Positions 36,998 to 45,578 of a DNA stretch of 64,000 nt are shown here, one piece after another. This DNA comes from Geminicoccaceae bacterium (GTDB taxonomy: Bacteria > Pseudomonadota > Alphaproteobacteria > Geminicoccales > Geminicoccaceae). The position numbers were made by a program, and so were the translations under genes. The notes beneath the pieces were generated by a model, which made no database searches, was not told the origin of the DNA, and saw nothing but the letters and a program-made list of their open reading frames with translations. Numbering within the stretch: the first letter of the stretch is position 1; every line of letters starts with the position of its first letter. The stretch covers positions 1 through 64,000 of the forward strand of contig JANQNY010000053.1 in assembly GCA_028279345.1 (NCBI GenBank), read 5' to 3'.

Positions 36998-37285
36998 TCT
37001 GATCGGGCGCTAACCGGCGGGTGGGCGACCCGCACGACTCTCCGTTCAGAAGTCACCGGACGGTGCTGCGGTGTCAGGTGCCGCCTTCTTGGTCGCGGGC
37101 CGCATTCGGAGGGCTTTCAGACCAGGCTCCGGGTCGGACGCGAGCTTCTGAAGACCGACAACGGTCCAGGCGTTCGCTCTGGCCGGCATGGGCATCCGCA
37201 CGCGGTGGCAGAAGACCACGCATGGCGGGCGCCCGCTCTCGCTAAAGACGCGTTAGCCCCGAGGGTCCATCACGGCGCAGCGGCC

Positions 37286-37460
37286 GCAGCCGGCATAAAG
37301 GCTGGCACAGACAACGCCGGTTGCGCGTCCCCGCAACCAACGCCTCGCACTGATCTGGATTGAAGACCGACAAGTCTTCGGAAACCGAAGCTTTGTCGCG
37401 ATCGGCAGCGATCGAGAGGATGCCCGCCAGATCGCCTCTGATGTCCATGATGGGGCTGTC
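37286..37460 (-). pseudogene. Possible remnant of a serine recombinase C-terminus
   Basis: The frame reads DIRGDLAGILSIAADRDKAS and then EALVAGTRNRR. This resembles the C-terminal tail of large serine recombinases from alphaproteobacterial mobile elements (a GDLAGIL segment and, further on, VAGTRN). No catalytic domain, no zinc ribbon and no start are present, so if the match is real it is a fossil. The call rests on my memory of the tail motif only. Confidence 0.3.
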
Positions 37461-37846
37461 CCGGTCATCGCACGGCGTGATTGACCCACCCACAGCGGTC
37501 GGTCCAGGCGCAGGTTTAGTGAAGCATGGTAGCGACGTCGGCGCGAGCCGGGGTGGAGCATAGCGGAACGGAGGCTGGCGCGAGCTTGGTCTCTGGGGCT
37601 GGTGGGCGGCCTGACCCCGGCTCCGAGCAATGGGGGCCTCCGCCGATCGGCCGCTTCCGGCGACGGATCCGGCAACCATGTCAACCTTGGACCCTCAGAA
37701 TGATCGAAGGACCGACGGGGCGCAGACCATGACCGAACGGCATGACCACCGGCCGCACCATAGTTCCGTTCGATGACGTAAAGCGATGGCGGCCGCGTCT
37801 CGCGCCAATGGCGGACTCGACGTAAAAGGATGTTAACGTTAGATTG

Positions 37847-37861
37847 TGAACCGAACGTTCA
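37847..37861. promoter_or_regulatory. Inverted repeat TGAAC-N5-GTTCA before the oxidoreductase-cytochrome operon
   Basis: TGAAC (37847-37851) and GTTCA (37857-37861) flank CGAAC in the only AT-rich stretch upstream of the operon start at 37914. Spacing and sequence resemble TetR-type operators. No regulator gene adjoins it, so the binder would be encoded elsewhere. Confidence 0.4.
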
Positions 37862-37913
37862 TTTAAACGATGCACGCGGGTCGCCGGGCGCGAAGCGGTG
37901 ACGGGGGGGCAGC

Positions 37914-39305
37914 GTGTCGGCGGACGATAGGTTCCTGCACGAGGATAACGTCGCGGCGATTTTCGCGCCGCTACAGTTCCGTCACCTAGAGGTCAAGAAC
38001 CGGCTGTTTCGCTCGAACCTCTCCGGCATGTTCGACGACTACAACGGCCATGGCGGCAATGCGCGACTGAATTGGGAGGAGAAGTTCGCCGAGGGCGGCG
38101 TCGCCTGCATCATCTCCTCCTACACGCCGGTGGCGGTCCGCGGCCGAATCCTTACGCGCTACGCGATGATCGACGACGACGACAAGATCCCGTTCTGGCG
38201 GGCGGTCGGCGAGCGCGTCCACCGCCACGATTGCAAGTTCCTCATGCAGTTGAGCCATTCGGGCCGCCAACAGGACCTGGGCGGCGTCGAGAACATCTAC
38301 AAGCGTGGGCTGAGTTCGACCGACAAGGACGATTACTTTCACGGCCTGCCGGCGCAAGCAATGACGAGGGACGAGATTGCCGAGGTGGTCGAGCAGTTCG
38401 CGCAAGGTGCACGGCGGGCACGCGCGGCGGGTCTTGATGGCGTGGAGCTCCACGGCGCCAACGGGTATCTGATCACGCAGTTCCTGAGCTCGGGGATCAA
38501 CGACAGAAACGACGATTACGGCGGATCGATCGAAAACCGGGCTCGGTTCGTCCTCGAGATCGTTCGCGCCATTCGACGTGAGGTCGGCCGAGACTTTCAT
38601 CTCCAGATGAAGGTCAACGCCGTCGATCACAACGATTGGCTCTATCCTTGGATCGCGAAGGGCAACGACCTCGACGACACCTTGAAGATCTGCCGCATCC
38701 TGATCGACGGCGGCGACGGCGTGGATGCGTTCCACGTCTCCAGCGGCTCGACCTTCCCACACCCGCGTAACCCGCCTGGCGACCTGCCGCTGCGGGACGT
38801 CGTCCGCTGGTACGATGGGATGCTGTCGCAGGGAACGCGCACCCGCTTCAACTATGCGATCTTCAGCAACCCCGTGCTGTCGCGGTTCTTCCTCTGGTAC
38901 TGGCGCTGGCGGCGTGGGTCCGTGATCGAGGGCATCAACGTTGCCTACTCGAAAGCCATCGCCGAAGCCGTGCGGGCGGTCGATCCGAGCGTCAAGGTGC
39001 TATGCACGGGCGGGTTCCAGCACGCGGACGCGATCGCCGGGGCGATCCGCGACGGCGCTTGTGACGGCGTTGCGATCGGCCGTCCGCTCATCGCCAACAA
39101 CGATCTGCCGTTGATCCTAGAGCGCAGCAACGGGCCGGCGTCGGGCAAAGAGTGCACCTACTGCAATAAGTGCCTCCTGAACGACCTCGAAAATCCGCTC
39201 GGCTGCTATGAACTCAGCCGCTACGACGGCGCCACGTTCGACGAGAAGTACGATCGCATGATCGCCGAGGTCATGTCGGTCTTCTCACCGCCGACATTTC
39301 ACTGA
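37914..39305 (+). CDS. Old yellow enzyme-family NADH:flavin oxidoreductase with Cys cluster
   Basis: A 463-residue FMN-dependent reductase of the OYE/2,4-dienoyl-CoA reductase group. The TIM barrel shows FLMQLSHSGRQ, DGVELHGANGYLITQF and NDRNDDYGGSIENRARFV, the family's substrate/FMN signature. Late in the chain ECTYCNKCLLND plus GCYE supply cysteines placed like a 4Fe-4S cluster, but the C-terminal FAD/NAD domain of dienoyl-CoA reductase is missing. It would reduce an activated C=C bond or an enone. It starts at GTG after a GGGGGGG-rich ribosome site and leads a six-gene operon with RoxA-like cytochromes and a GMC enzyme. Confidence 0.85.
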   Translation: MSADDRFLHEDNVAAIFAPLQFRHLEVKNRLFRSNLSGMFDDYNGHGGNARLNWEEKFAEGGVACIISSYTPVAVRGRILTRYAMIDDDDKIPFWRAVGERVHRHDCKFLMQLSHSGRQQDLGGVENIYKRGLSSTDKDDYFHGLPAQAMTRDEIAEVVEQFAQGARRARAAGLDGVELHGANGYLITQFLSSGINDRNDDYGGSIENRARFVLEIVRAIRREVGRDFHLQMKVNAVDHNDWLYPWIAKGNDLDDTLKICRILIDGGDGVDAFHVSSGSTFPHPRNPPGDLPLRDVVRWYDGMLSQGTRTRFNYAIFSNPVLSRFFLWYWRWRRGSVIEGINVAYSKAIAEAVRAVDPSVKVLCTGGFQHADAIAGAIRDGACDGVAIGRPLIANNDLPLILERSNGPASGKECTYCNKCLLNDLENPLGCYELSRYDGATFDEKYDRMIAEVMSVFSPPTFH

Positions 39306-39320
39306 GCGGAGACGCGGGAC

Positions 39321-40886
39321 GTGCGCCACCGCCCAGAAGATCAATCGCTGAACCGTAGGACGCCGGTAGAACAGGCTTGGGCCAAGGCGCGTGCGCGCCG
39401 GTGGGTCATCATCCTCCTGATCGTCGCAGCGGCGCTCTACTGGCTGGTGTTCGTCAACGAGTATGTGGTGGCGCACGAGGGCGAGGCCGAGCATTTCATG
39501 CACGGCTCGATCGGGAGCGAAGCTGCAAACGGGCTGCCCTATTGGGTGTTTCAAGCGCTCCCGGTTCTCTACGCCGACCGGATGGGTGGTGAGGGCTACC
39601 GCCATTTCGGCCTGCTCTATGCCGAGCCCGACGACGACCTGCCGATCGGCTTCTCGAGACGCGTCGCCACAGGCGTCGAGCGCGTCTGGTTGAACTGCTC
39701 GGTGTGCCACGTCGGCACCTATCGCCTCGAAGCCGACGGCGAGCCGCAACTCCTCCTCGGCGCACCATCGAACAATCTCCGCCTGCAGGAGCTCATCCTG
39801 TTCCTGCTGGAGGTTGGGCGCGATCCGGGCTTCAACGGCGAGCGCGTCGTCGAGGCCATCAATAGCGACGCCGTCGGCGGCAACCTCAACGCCTTCGAGC
39901 GCCTCTTCTACCGCTTCCTCGTCGTGCCCGAGGTTCGGAGCGCACTGCTCGACCTCAACGAGCAGCTCGCCTTCGTTGGCCGCCAGTACCCGTGGGGCCC
40001 GGGCCGGGTGGACACCTTCAATCCTTACAAGTCGATACAGTTCGGCTTCCCAATGGGTTCGGACGCCATCGACGACATCGCGCTCAACGGCTCGTCGGAC
40101 TACCCCTCCATCTGGCAACAGCGCCCGCGCGAGGGCATGAACCTGCACTGGGACGGCAACAACGACAGCGTGGCCGAACGCAACCTCAGTGCAGCGCTCG
40201 GCGCCGGCGTGACGCCGACCACCGTCGACCGCGAGGCGATCCACCGGGTCGCCGACTGGGCCTGGGACCTGCCGCCGCCGCCGTTCCCGGCGCCGGATAC
40301 CATCGACGGCGATCTCGCCGCGCAAGGCGCCGAGCTCTACGCGCGCTACTGCGCGGAATGTCACGGCATGGCCTGGGCCGATCCGACGTCTGACACGCTC
40401 GTCTACGAGTACGATCGTGGCCGCTATCCGCGATTGGGCGAGGTCGAGACGCTCGCCGAGATTGGGACTGACCGGGGGCGCTGGGCCTCCTACACGGAAG
40501 AGTTCGCCGCCGCGCAGAACATGCTCTACGCCGGCTACGACTGGCGCTTCCACCGGTTCCGCAAGACCGACGGCTACGCCAACCAGCCGCTCGACGGCAT
40601 CTGGGCGCGCTCGCCTTACCTGCACAACGGTTCCGTGCCCACGCTTCGCGACCTTCTCGAGCCAGCGGACCAGCGACCCGCGGTCTTCTGGCGCGGCTCG
40701 GACGTGCTCGATCTGGAGCGCGTCGGCTACCAGTCCGACGCGGACTCCGCGCCGGCCGAGGACCTCTTCCGATACGACACGTCCGTGCCGGGCAATGGCA
40801 ATCAAGGACACGACGGCCCGCGCTACGGCACCGAACTACCGGCCGCCGCCAAGGAAGCCATTATTGAATACATGAAGTTGCTCTGA
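39321..40886 (+). CDS. RoxA-like di-heme cytochrome c, membrane-anchored (first of three)
   Basis: A 521-residue protein with an N-terminal membrane anchor (WVIILLIVAAALYWLVF) and a periplasmic part carrying two c-type haem sites, CSVCH (126-130) and CAECH (344-348). Around them are the conserved MHGSIGSEAANGLPYW, WGPGRVDTFNP and the late PYLHNGSVPTLRDLL. These features fit the RoxA-like family of di-heme proteins, whose founder cleaves polyisoprene with O2. Close relatives are also related to MauG and cytochrome c peroxidase. Start is GTG 39321. Whether it is an oxygenase, peroxidase or electron carrier is not known. Confidence 0.82.
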   Translation: MRHRPEDQSLNRRTPVEQAWAKARARRWVIILLIVAAALYWLVFVNEYVVAHEGEAEHFMHGSIGSEAANGLPYWVFQALPVLYADRMGGEGYRHFGLLYAEPDDDLPIGFSRRVATGVERVWLNCSVCHVGTYRLEADGEPQLLLGAPSNNLRLQELILFLLEVGRDPGFNGERVVEAINSDAVGGNLNAFERLFYRFLVVPEVRSALLDLNEQLAFVGRQYPWGPGRVDTFNPYKSIQFGFPMGSDAIDDIALNGSSDYPSIWQQRPREGMNLHWDGNNDSVAERNLSAALGAGVTPTTVDREAIHRVADWAWDLPPPPFPAPDTIDGDLAAQGAELYARYCAECHGMAWADPTSDTLVYEYDRGRYPRLGEVETLAEIGTDRGRWASYTEEFAAAQNMLYAGYDWRFHRFRKTDGYANQPLDGIWARSPYLHNGSVPTLRDLLEPADQRPAVFWRGSDVLDLERVGYQSDADSAPAEDLFRYDTSVPGNGNQGHDGPRYGTELPAAAKEAIIEYMKLL

Positions 40887-41324
40887 ATGTCTGCGAACGG
40901 CTCTTCGCTCACGCGCTGGATCTTGCGCCACGCTCTGGTGGTGTGGCTCGGCATCGTGCTGAACCTTTTTTTCGCGCTGCCGCTCCTGTTCTACCCGGAG
41001 TGGCTGATCGGTCTCTTTGGACTTCCCTACGGCCCGACGGTCTGGCCGCGGTTCATTGGTGTGCTGTTGATCATCCTTTCTGTCTTCTACGTGCCAGCCA
41101 CGCTGGACATCGACCGCTACCGCATCTTCGCCTGGCTCCACGTGCTGCCCGGGCGCACGTTGGGTGTGGTGTTCTTCACGCTTGCCGTCTTCGCATATGG
41201 ACAGCCATACGGCTTCCTCGTCGCGGTGCTGCTCGACGGCCTCATCGGCAGCATAAGCCTTTATTGCCTGATCCGCGCAACCGAACTCGAAGCGCAACTT
41301 GCCCAGCAGGGTGCCGGCGCGTGA
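40887..41324 (+). CDS. Small four-helix membrane protein between cytochrome genes
   Basis: A 145-residue hydrophobic protein with four predicted membrane helices (HALVVWLGIVLNLFFALPLL, FIGVLLIILSVFYV, LGVVFFTLAVFAYG, FLVAVLLDGLIGSISLY) and short loops. I do not recognise a characterised family. Its ATG directly follows the stop of the first cytochrome, and its TGA overlaps the GTG start of the second, so it is translated together with them. It may anchor the cytochrome assembly or pass electrons to the quinone pool; no haem-binding CxxCH is present. Confidence 0.75.
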   Translation: MSANGSSLTRWILRHALVVWLGIVLNLFFALPLLFYPEWLIGLFGLPYGPTVWPRFIGVLLIILSVFYVPATLDIDRYRIFAWLHVLPGRTLGVVFFTLAVFAYGQPYGFLVAVLLDGLIGSISLYCLIRATELEAQLAQQGAGA

Positions 41325-42799
41325 CCGGCACGCGCCCTTGGCGGATCTTGCTCATCGCTCTGCTGGTCGCGCTGGCAGGCGCCATCGGCGGCTGGGCCAT
41401 CTTCCTCCGCCCGGTGCCTCAGCCAGCGACCCACGACCCGATCGCGCACTTCAATCATGGCTCGATCGGCAACGAAGCCGTGCAGGGCCTCCCTTATTGG
41501 ATCTGGCGGGTACTACCGGTCGTGTTCGCCGACCACCTGCCTGGCGACGGCGAAGGCTACGCCACCGTCGGTGTGTTCTGGGAGCGCGGCGAGGAACTGC
41601 CGGTGGGCTTCGCGAAGAAGACCCTGGGCGTCATCCCGCGCGTCGCGCCCAATTGCGCGTTCTGTCACCAGGGCAGCTACCGGCTCCACCCCGACGCGCC
41701 TGCCACGCTCGTAACGGCGGGGGCCGGCACGCGCGTGGACCCGCAGGCCTATATCCGCTTCCTGGCGGCCGCCGGGACCGATGCTCGCTTCACGTCCGAC
41801 CGTCTCATGGAAGAGATCCGCGCGATCTACGACATGCCGCGGTGGGAGCGCGTGCTCTATCGCTACCTGCTCATCCCGGCGACGCGCGCCGCCCTCGCCG
41901 ACCAGGGCGAGCGCTTCGCCTGGACGACGACCCGGCCGGACTGGGGGCCTGGGCGGATCGACCCGTTCAACCCGGTAAAGTTCCAGAACCTCGGCCTCCC
42001 GGACGACGGTACGATCGGAAACTCCGACATGATGCCGCTCTGGCGGCTGGCCTATCCGGACATCTCGGCGGAGCGGATCGTGTCCGTGCACTGGGACGGC
42101 CTGCTCGGTGACCTGCACGAGACCACCGTCGCGGGCGCCATCGGCGACGGCATGACCTCGCGCTCCTACGCCGAGGTCGACGACGGGATTCGCTGGATCA
42201 CCGAGTTCATCGGCACCCAGAGCCCGCCGCCGTCCCCCTTCTCGCTGCACCGCGAGACGACGGACCCCTTCTTCGTCTCGGTCGACGCCGTCGAGGCGGG
42301 TCGGTCCGTTTTCGAGGCCGAATGTGCAACGTGCCACGACCCTGCGGGCGATCGCTTCCGCACGGTCATCCCGCAGGCCGAGGTTGGGACCGACCGGCAT
42401 CGCCTCGACATGTGGACACAGGAAGCGCGGGACCGCTACGCCGCCTACGAACCCGGCTACGATTGGGGCTTCGAGACCTTCGCCAAGACCGACGGCTACG
42501 TCGCCACCGAGCTGACGGGGCTGTGGTTGCGCGGCCCCTATCTGCACAATGGCAGCGTGCCGACGCTACGCGACATGCTGCGTCCGCCCGAGGCGAGGCC
42601 CCGACGCTTCTACCGCGGCTACGATCTCGTCGACGCTGAGAACGGTGGGTTCGTGAGCGAGGTCGGAACGCCCGCGGAACGACATGGTTGGGCCTATGAC
42701 ACGGCGCTGCCCGGGAACGGCAATGACGGCCACCGCTACGGTACCGAGCTGCCGGCGAGCACGAAGGAAAACCTGCTCGCCTATCTGAAGACGCTCTGA
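41321..42799 (+). CDS. RoxA-like di-heme cytochrome c, membrane-anchored (second of three)
   Basis: A 492-residue paralogue of the first cytochrome. The N-terminal anchor is ILLIALLVALAGAIGGWAIFL; the haem sites are CAFCH (112-116) and CATCH (335-339). Shared blocks include FNHGSIGNEAVQGLPYWIW, WGPGRIDPFNPVKF and GPYLHNGSVPTLRDML. The GTG start (41321) overlaps the stop of the membrane protein gene; the frame is open upstream but that part overlaps the membrane protein gene. Sequence divergence from the first copy suggests different roles rather than recent duplication. Catalytic activity unproven. Confidence 0.82.
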   Translation: MTGTRPWRILLIALLVALAGAIGGWAIFLRPVPQPATHDPIAHFNHGSIGNEAVQGLPYWIWRVLPVVFADHLPGDGEGYATVGVFWERGEELPVGFAKKTLGVIPRVAPNCAFCHQGSYRLHPDAPATLVTAGAGTRVDPQAYIRFLAAAGTDARFTSDRLMEEIRAIYDMPRWERVLYRYLLIPATRAALADQGERFAWTTTRPDWGPGRIDPFNPVKFQNLGLPDDGTIGNSDMMPLWRLAYPDISAERIVSVHWDGLLGDLHETTVAGAIGDGMTSRSYAEVDDGIRWITEFIGTQSPPPSPFSLHRETTDPFFVSVDAVEAGRSVFEAECATCHDPAGDRFRTVIPQAEVGTDRHRLDMWTQEARDRYAAYEPGYDWGFETFAKTDGYVATELTGLWLRGPYLHNGSVPTLRDMLRPPEARPRRFYRGYDLVDAENGGFVSEVGTPAERHGWAYDTALPGNGNDGHRYGTELPASTKENLLAYLKTL

Positions 42800-42823
42800 G
42801 CAAGCAGACTCGAGGAGGCATCT

Positions 42824-45568
42824 ATGGCCAGCGCCGTCAGACGGGTCGCCCGCTTCGCCACCTGGACGCTGGTCGTCCTCATCGTGCTCGCGGTCATCGC
42901 GGCAATCATCGGCTTCTTCCTCATCCGCAGCTTTGTCGAGCCCGATCGCGACGCGTTCGGGACCGTGCAGGACGAGGCGATGCGCGCGGGGCTGACGCGG
43001 ACCGACTTCCCGGCCGCAGGCGAGCCCTACTTCGCTGCCATGGACAAGGGGCTCTTGCTGCTGCCGGGCCCAGGCGAGCCTTATCCGGACGAGGTGCTCG
43101 AGGTCGCCGAGATTGCGGGCCTCACGCCGGAGGAAGTGCGACAGGCGGCCATTCGCGGGCAGAACACCTGGACCGTCTGGACCGGCGGCAATGACCGGTT
43201 CTGGGACTTCGCCGCGCAGAACACGCTCGGCTCGTTCGACCTTCTGAAGATCCTCTCGTCCCACCCCAGCCAGGGCTATGGCCGCTACAGCCGCTGGCGG
43301 TGGCTGGGTCTCGTCAACGAGCCGTGCTTCGAGCAAGGGACAGCGGGGGATCCGGAACGCTACGGCCTTTGGTTCGACGTGCGCGACCCAGACTGCCCGG
43401 ACGACCCCTTCGCGGATGCGGAGGCCTATCCGGGGGTCGCCGTCGGTGCCCGCGGCGACACCATACCCGTCGGCTCGTACTACGGCGAACCCAGCGGCGT
43501 CGTCGGCCTGCGCCTCTTTCCGAACCCGGACTTCGACGAGGCCGCCGCCGCGGCGTGGGACCCCGAGCGGTTCTACACGGATCCCGACTACTATGACCGC
43601 GCCGATCTCGTCAGGCCCTATCGGGTCGGCATGTCATGCGCCTTCTGCCATGTCGGACCAAGCCCGATCAATCCGCCGGCCGATCCGGAGGCCCCAACTT
43701 GGGCCGAGCTGAACTCGAACCCTGGCGCTCAATACTATTGGGTGAACCGCGTCTTCTTCTGGGATACGCGGCCGCGCGAAGAGGCAGGCAAGCCGGCGCC
43801 GAACGAGAACAATCTTCTCTACCAGCTCTTCCACACCAATCCGCCGGGCACGCTCGATACGTCGCTCGTCTCGACGGACTACATGAACAATCCGCGGACG
43901 ATGAACGCGGTCTACGAGGTCCGGGCGCGTCTGGAGCAGGCCGCGAGCCTCGGCCTGGAGACGCTCGACGGCGAGGAACGCGCCAACAAGCAATTCCAGG
44001 ACTACGAACAGACTGCCGCCCTTAAAGACCTCTACGATGCCGAGACAGGCGAAGTCGCCAGCATGCGCGTCCTCAAGGACGGCGCCGACAGCGTGGGGAC
44101 CCTAGGCGCGCTCAATCGCGTCTACCTCAACATCGGCCTCTTTAGCGAGGAGTGGCTTCTGCACTTCCGGCCGTTCCTCGGCGGCCAGAAAATCTCGCCG
44201 ATCCGGATCGAAGACGCCCAGGCGAACTCGGTCTATTGGGGCGCCACCGAGGACCAGACCGCCGACATGGCGATCTTCTTCCTGGTGACTGCGCGCGCCG
44301 ACAGGCTGGCGGACGCGCCGGGCGGCGCACAACACCTTCTGCCGCTGTCGTCACCCGACGTTATGCGCGGCAAGGTCGTGTTCGCCGAGAACTGTGCCGC
44401 GTGCCACTCGAGCAAGCAACCCGAGCCGCCGGCCTCCTTCGAGGTCGACACGGGCAGCTGCGCCGGCGGTGGGGCGGGGCCCGACTACCGTGCATGCTGG
44501 GACCGTTACTGGGCGTGGACACGGAGCGACGCCTTCAAGGCCGCAATGGCGGAGAAGGTGCTAGAGACCGACGCCGACGGGAACGACGTCTTTCTGCAGA
44601 ACAACTTTCTTTCCAACGAACGCCGTGTACCGATCGACGTGGTCGGCACCAACGCCTGCAGTGCCATCGCGACGAACGGCCTCGACGGCGACATCTGGGA
44701 CAACTTCACGTCGGACAGCTACAAGCAGCTACCGCCGCCGGAGCCGGTGACCGTCAACCATCCCGACTCGGGCGGGGCCATCACGTTCGAATCGCTTGGT
44801 AACGGCCGCGGCTACTTGCGCCCGGCCTCGCTCGTCAGTCTCTGGTCGACTGGACCCTATCTGCTCAACAACGCGCTCGGCCATAATCCCGAGTACTACG
44901 CGGCTGACTACTACTACGACGGATACTACAGCGGCGACTATGGCGTCAGCTGCCCCGCGACCAATGCCTACGACCCCTACTTGCCTTGCGTCGATAACCG
45001 TGTCGCGGTGTTCGAGGAATCGATCCAGAAGCTGCTGAACCCGGAACTCCGCTACACGGACCGGGGCACGGCCGAACCGATACCTGGCTATATGTACCGG
45101 ACGACGGCACCGTCATGCGTGCTCCTGCCCGCCGGGTTCGCGCCCGACATCGTGCGGGACTATGCCGGCCTCCTCAGTCGCGTCGCGCCCTGGGCCGTGC
45201 AGCCGAACGGCTCGGTGACGCTCGGCCCGCTGCCCGAGGGGTTCCCGATCAACACGCTCTTGAACACCAAGCTGCTCCCCGACAATGACGAGCCGGAGAT
45301 GTTCGGGCATGTCGTCCGCCTGCTGCGCGCCGGCCCCACGTTGATCGGCGCCTTCAAGGAGCTCGGCGGCCAGTGCACGGCGGAGCAGCTCGCCGACCCG
45401 GCAACGCAGGTGCATGCCGAGCGGGTCGTCCGTGAGAGCGGCCTCGTCGACACGCTCGTGGGCCTGAGCAAGTGCCCCGACTATGTCGTCAACCGCGGTC
45501 ATACGTTCGGCGCCGAGCTACCCGCGGCCGACAAAGAAGCGCTGATCGCCTATCTCAAGCACTTCTGA
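42824..45568 (+). CDS. Large RoxA-like di-heme cytochrome c (third of three)
   Basis: A 914-residue periplasmic protein, much longer than the two other paralogues and than RoxA itself (about 680). N-terminal anchor TWTLVVLIVLAVIAAIIGFF; haem sites CAFCH (272-276) and CAACH (524-528). Extra segments include a Tyr/Asp-rich stretch around residues 695-710 and several additional cysteines (GSCAGG, YRACWD, TNACS, PSCVLLP) that may form disulfides. AGGAGG precedes ATG 42824. The shared C-terminal signature is FGAELPAADKEALIAYLK. It could be the catalytic member, with the others as electron partners; this is inference. Confidence 0.82.
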   Translation: MASAVRRVARFATWTLVVLIVLAVIAAIIGFFLIRSFVEPDRDAFGTVQDEAMRAGLTRTDFPAAGEPYFAAMDKGLLLLPGPGEPYPDEVLEVAEIAGLTPEEVRQAAIRGQNTWTVWTGGNDRFWDFAAQNTLGSFDLLKILSSHPSQGYGRYSRWRWLGLVNEPCFEQGTAGDPERYGLWFDVRDPDCPDDPFADAEAYPGVAVGARGDTIPVGSYYGEPSGVVGLRLFPNPDFDEAAAAAWDPERFYTDPDYYDRADLVRPYRVGMSCAFCHVGPSPINPPADPEAPTWAELNSNPGAQYYWVNRVFFWDTRPREEAGKPAPNENNLLYQLFHTNPPGTLDTSLVSTDYMNNPRTMNAVYEVRARLEQAASLGLETLDGEERANKQFQDYEQTAALKDLYDAETGEVASMRVLKDGADSVGTLGALNRVYLNIGLFSEEWLLHFRPFLGGQKISPIRIEDAQANSVYWGATEDQTADMAIFFLVTARADRLADAPGGAQHLLPLSSPDVMRGKVVFAENCAACHSSKQPEPPASFEVDTGSCAGGGAGPDYRACWDRYWAWTRSDAFKAAMAEKVLETDADGNDVFLQNNFLSNERRVPIDVVGTNACSAIATNGLDGDIWDNFTSDSYKQLPPPEPVTVNHPDSGGAITFESLGNGRGYLRPASLVSLWSTGPYLLNNALGHNPEYYAADYYYDGYYSGDYGVSCPATNAYDPYLPCVDNRVAVFEESIQKLLNPELRYTDRGTAEPIPGYMYRTTAPSCVLLPAGFAPDIVRDYAGLLSRVAPWAVQPNGSVTLGPLPEGFPINTLLNTKLLPDNDEPEMFGHVVRLLRAGPTLIGAFKELGGQCTAEQLADPATQVHAERVVRESGLVDTLVGLSKCPDYVVNRGHTFGAELPAADKEALIAYLKHF

Positions 45569-45578
45569 GGGCGGCAGC

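Larger units (their letters stand above)
36955..37913. other. Long intergenic region with a hairpin, a possible recombinase remnant and an AT-rich promoter
   Basis: These 959 bp hold no intact gene. I see a GC-rich hairpin right after the importer (36973-36997), a decayed frame on the minus strand (37286-37460), and an AT-rich stretch with an inverted repeat (37830-37870) just before the next operon. Other open frames have shadow-like composition. Confidence 0.55.

Noticed and set aside
39285..40811. 508-codon minus-strand frame opposite the first RoxA-like cytochrome
   Set aside because: No motifs; the opposite strand has two CxxCH haem sites, an anchor and an operon context.
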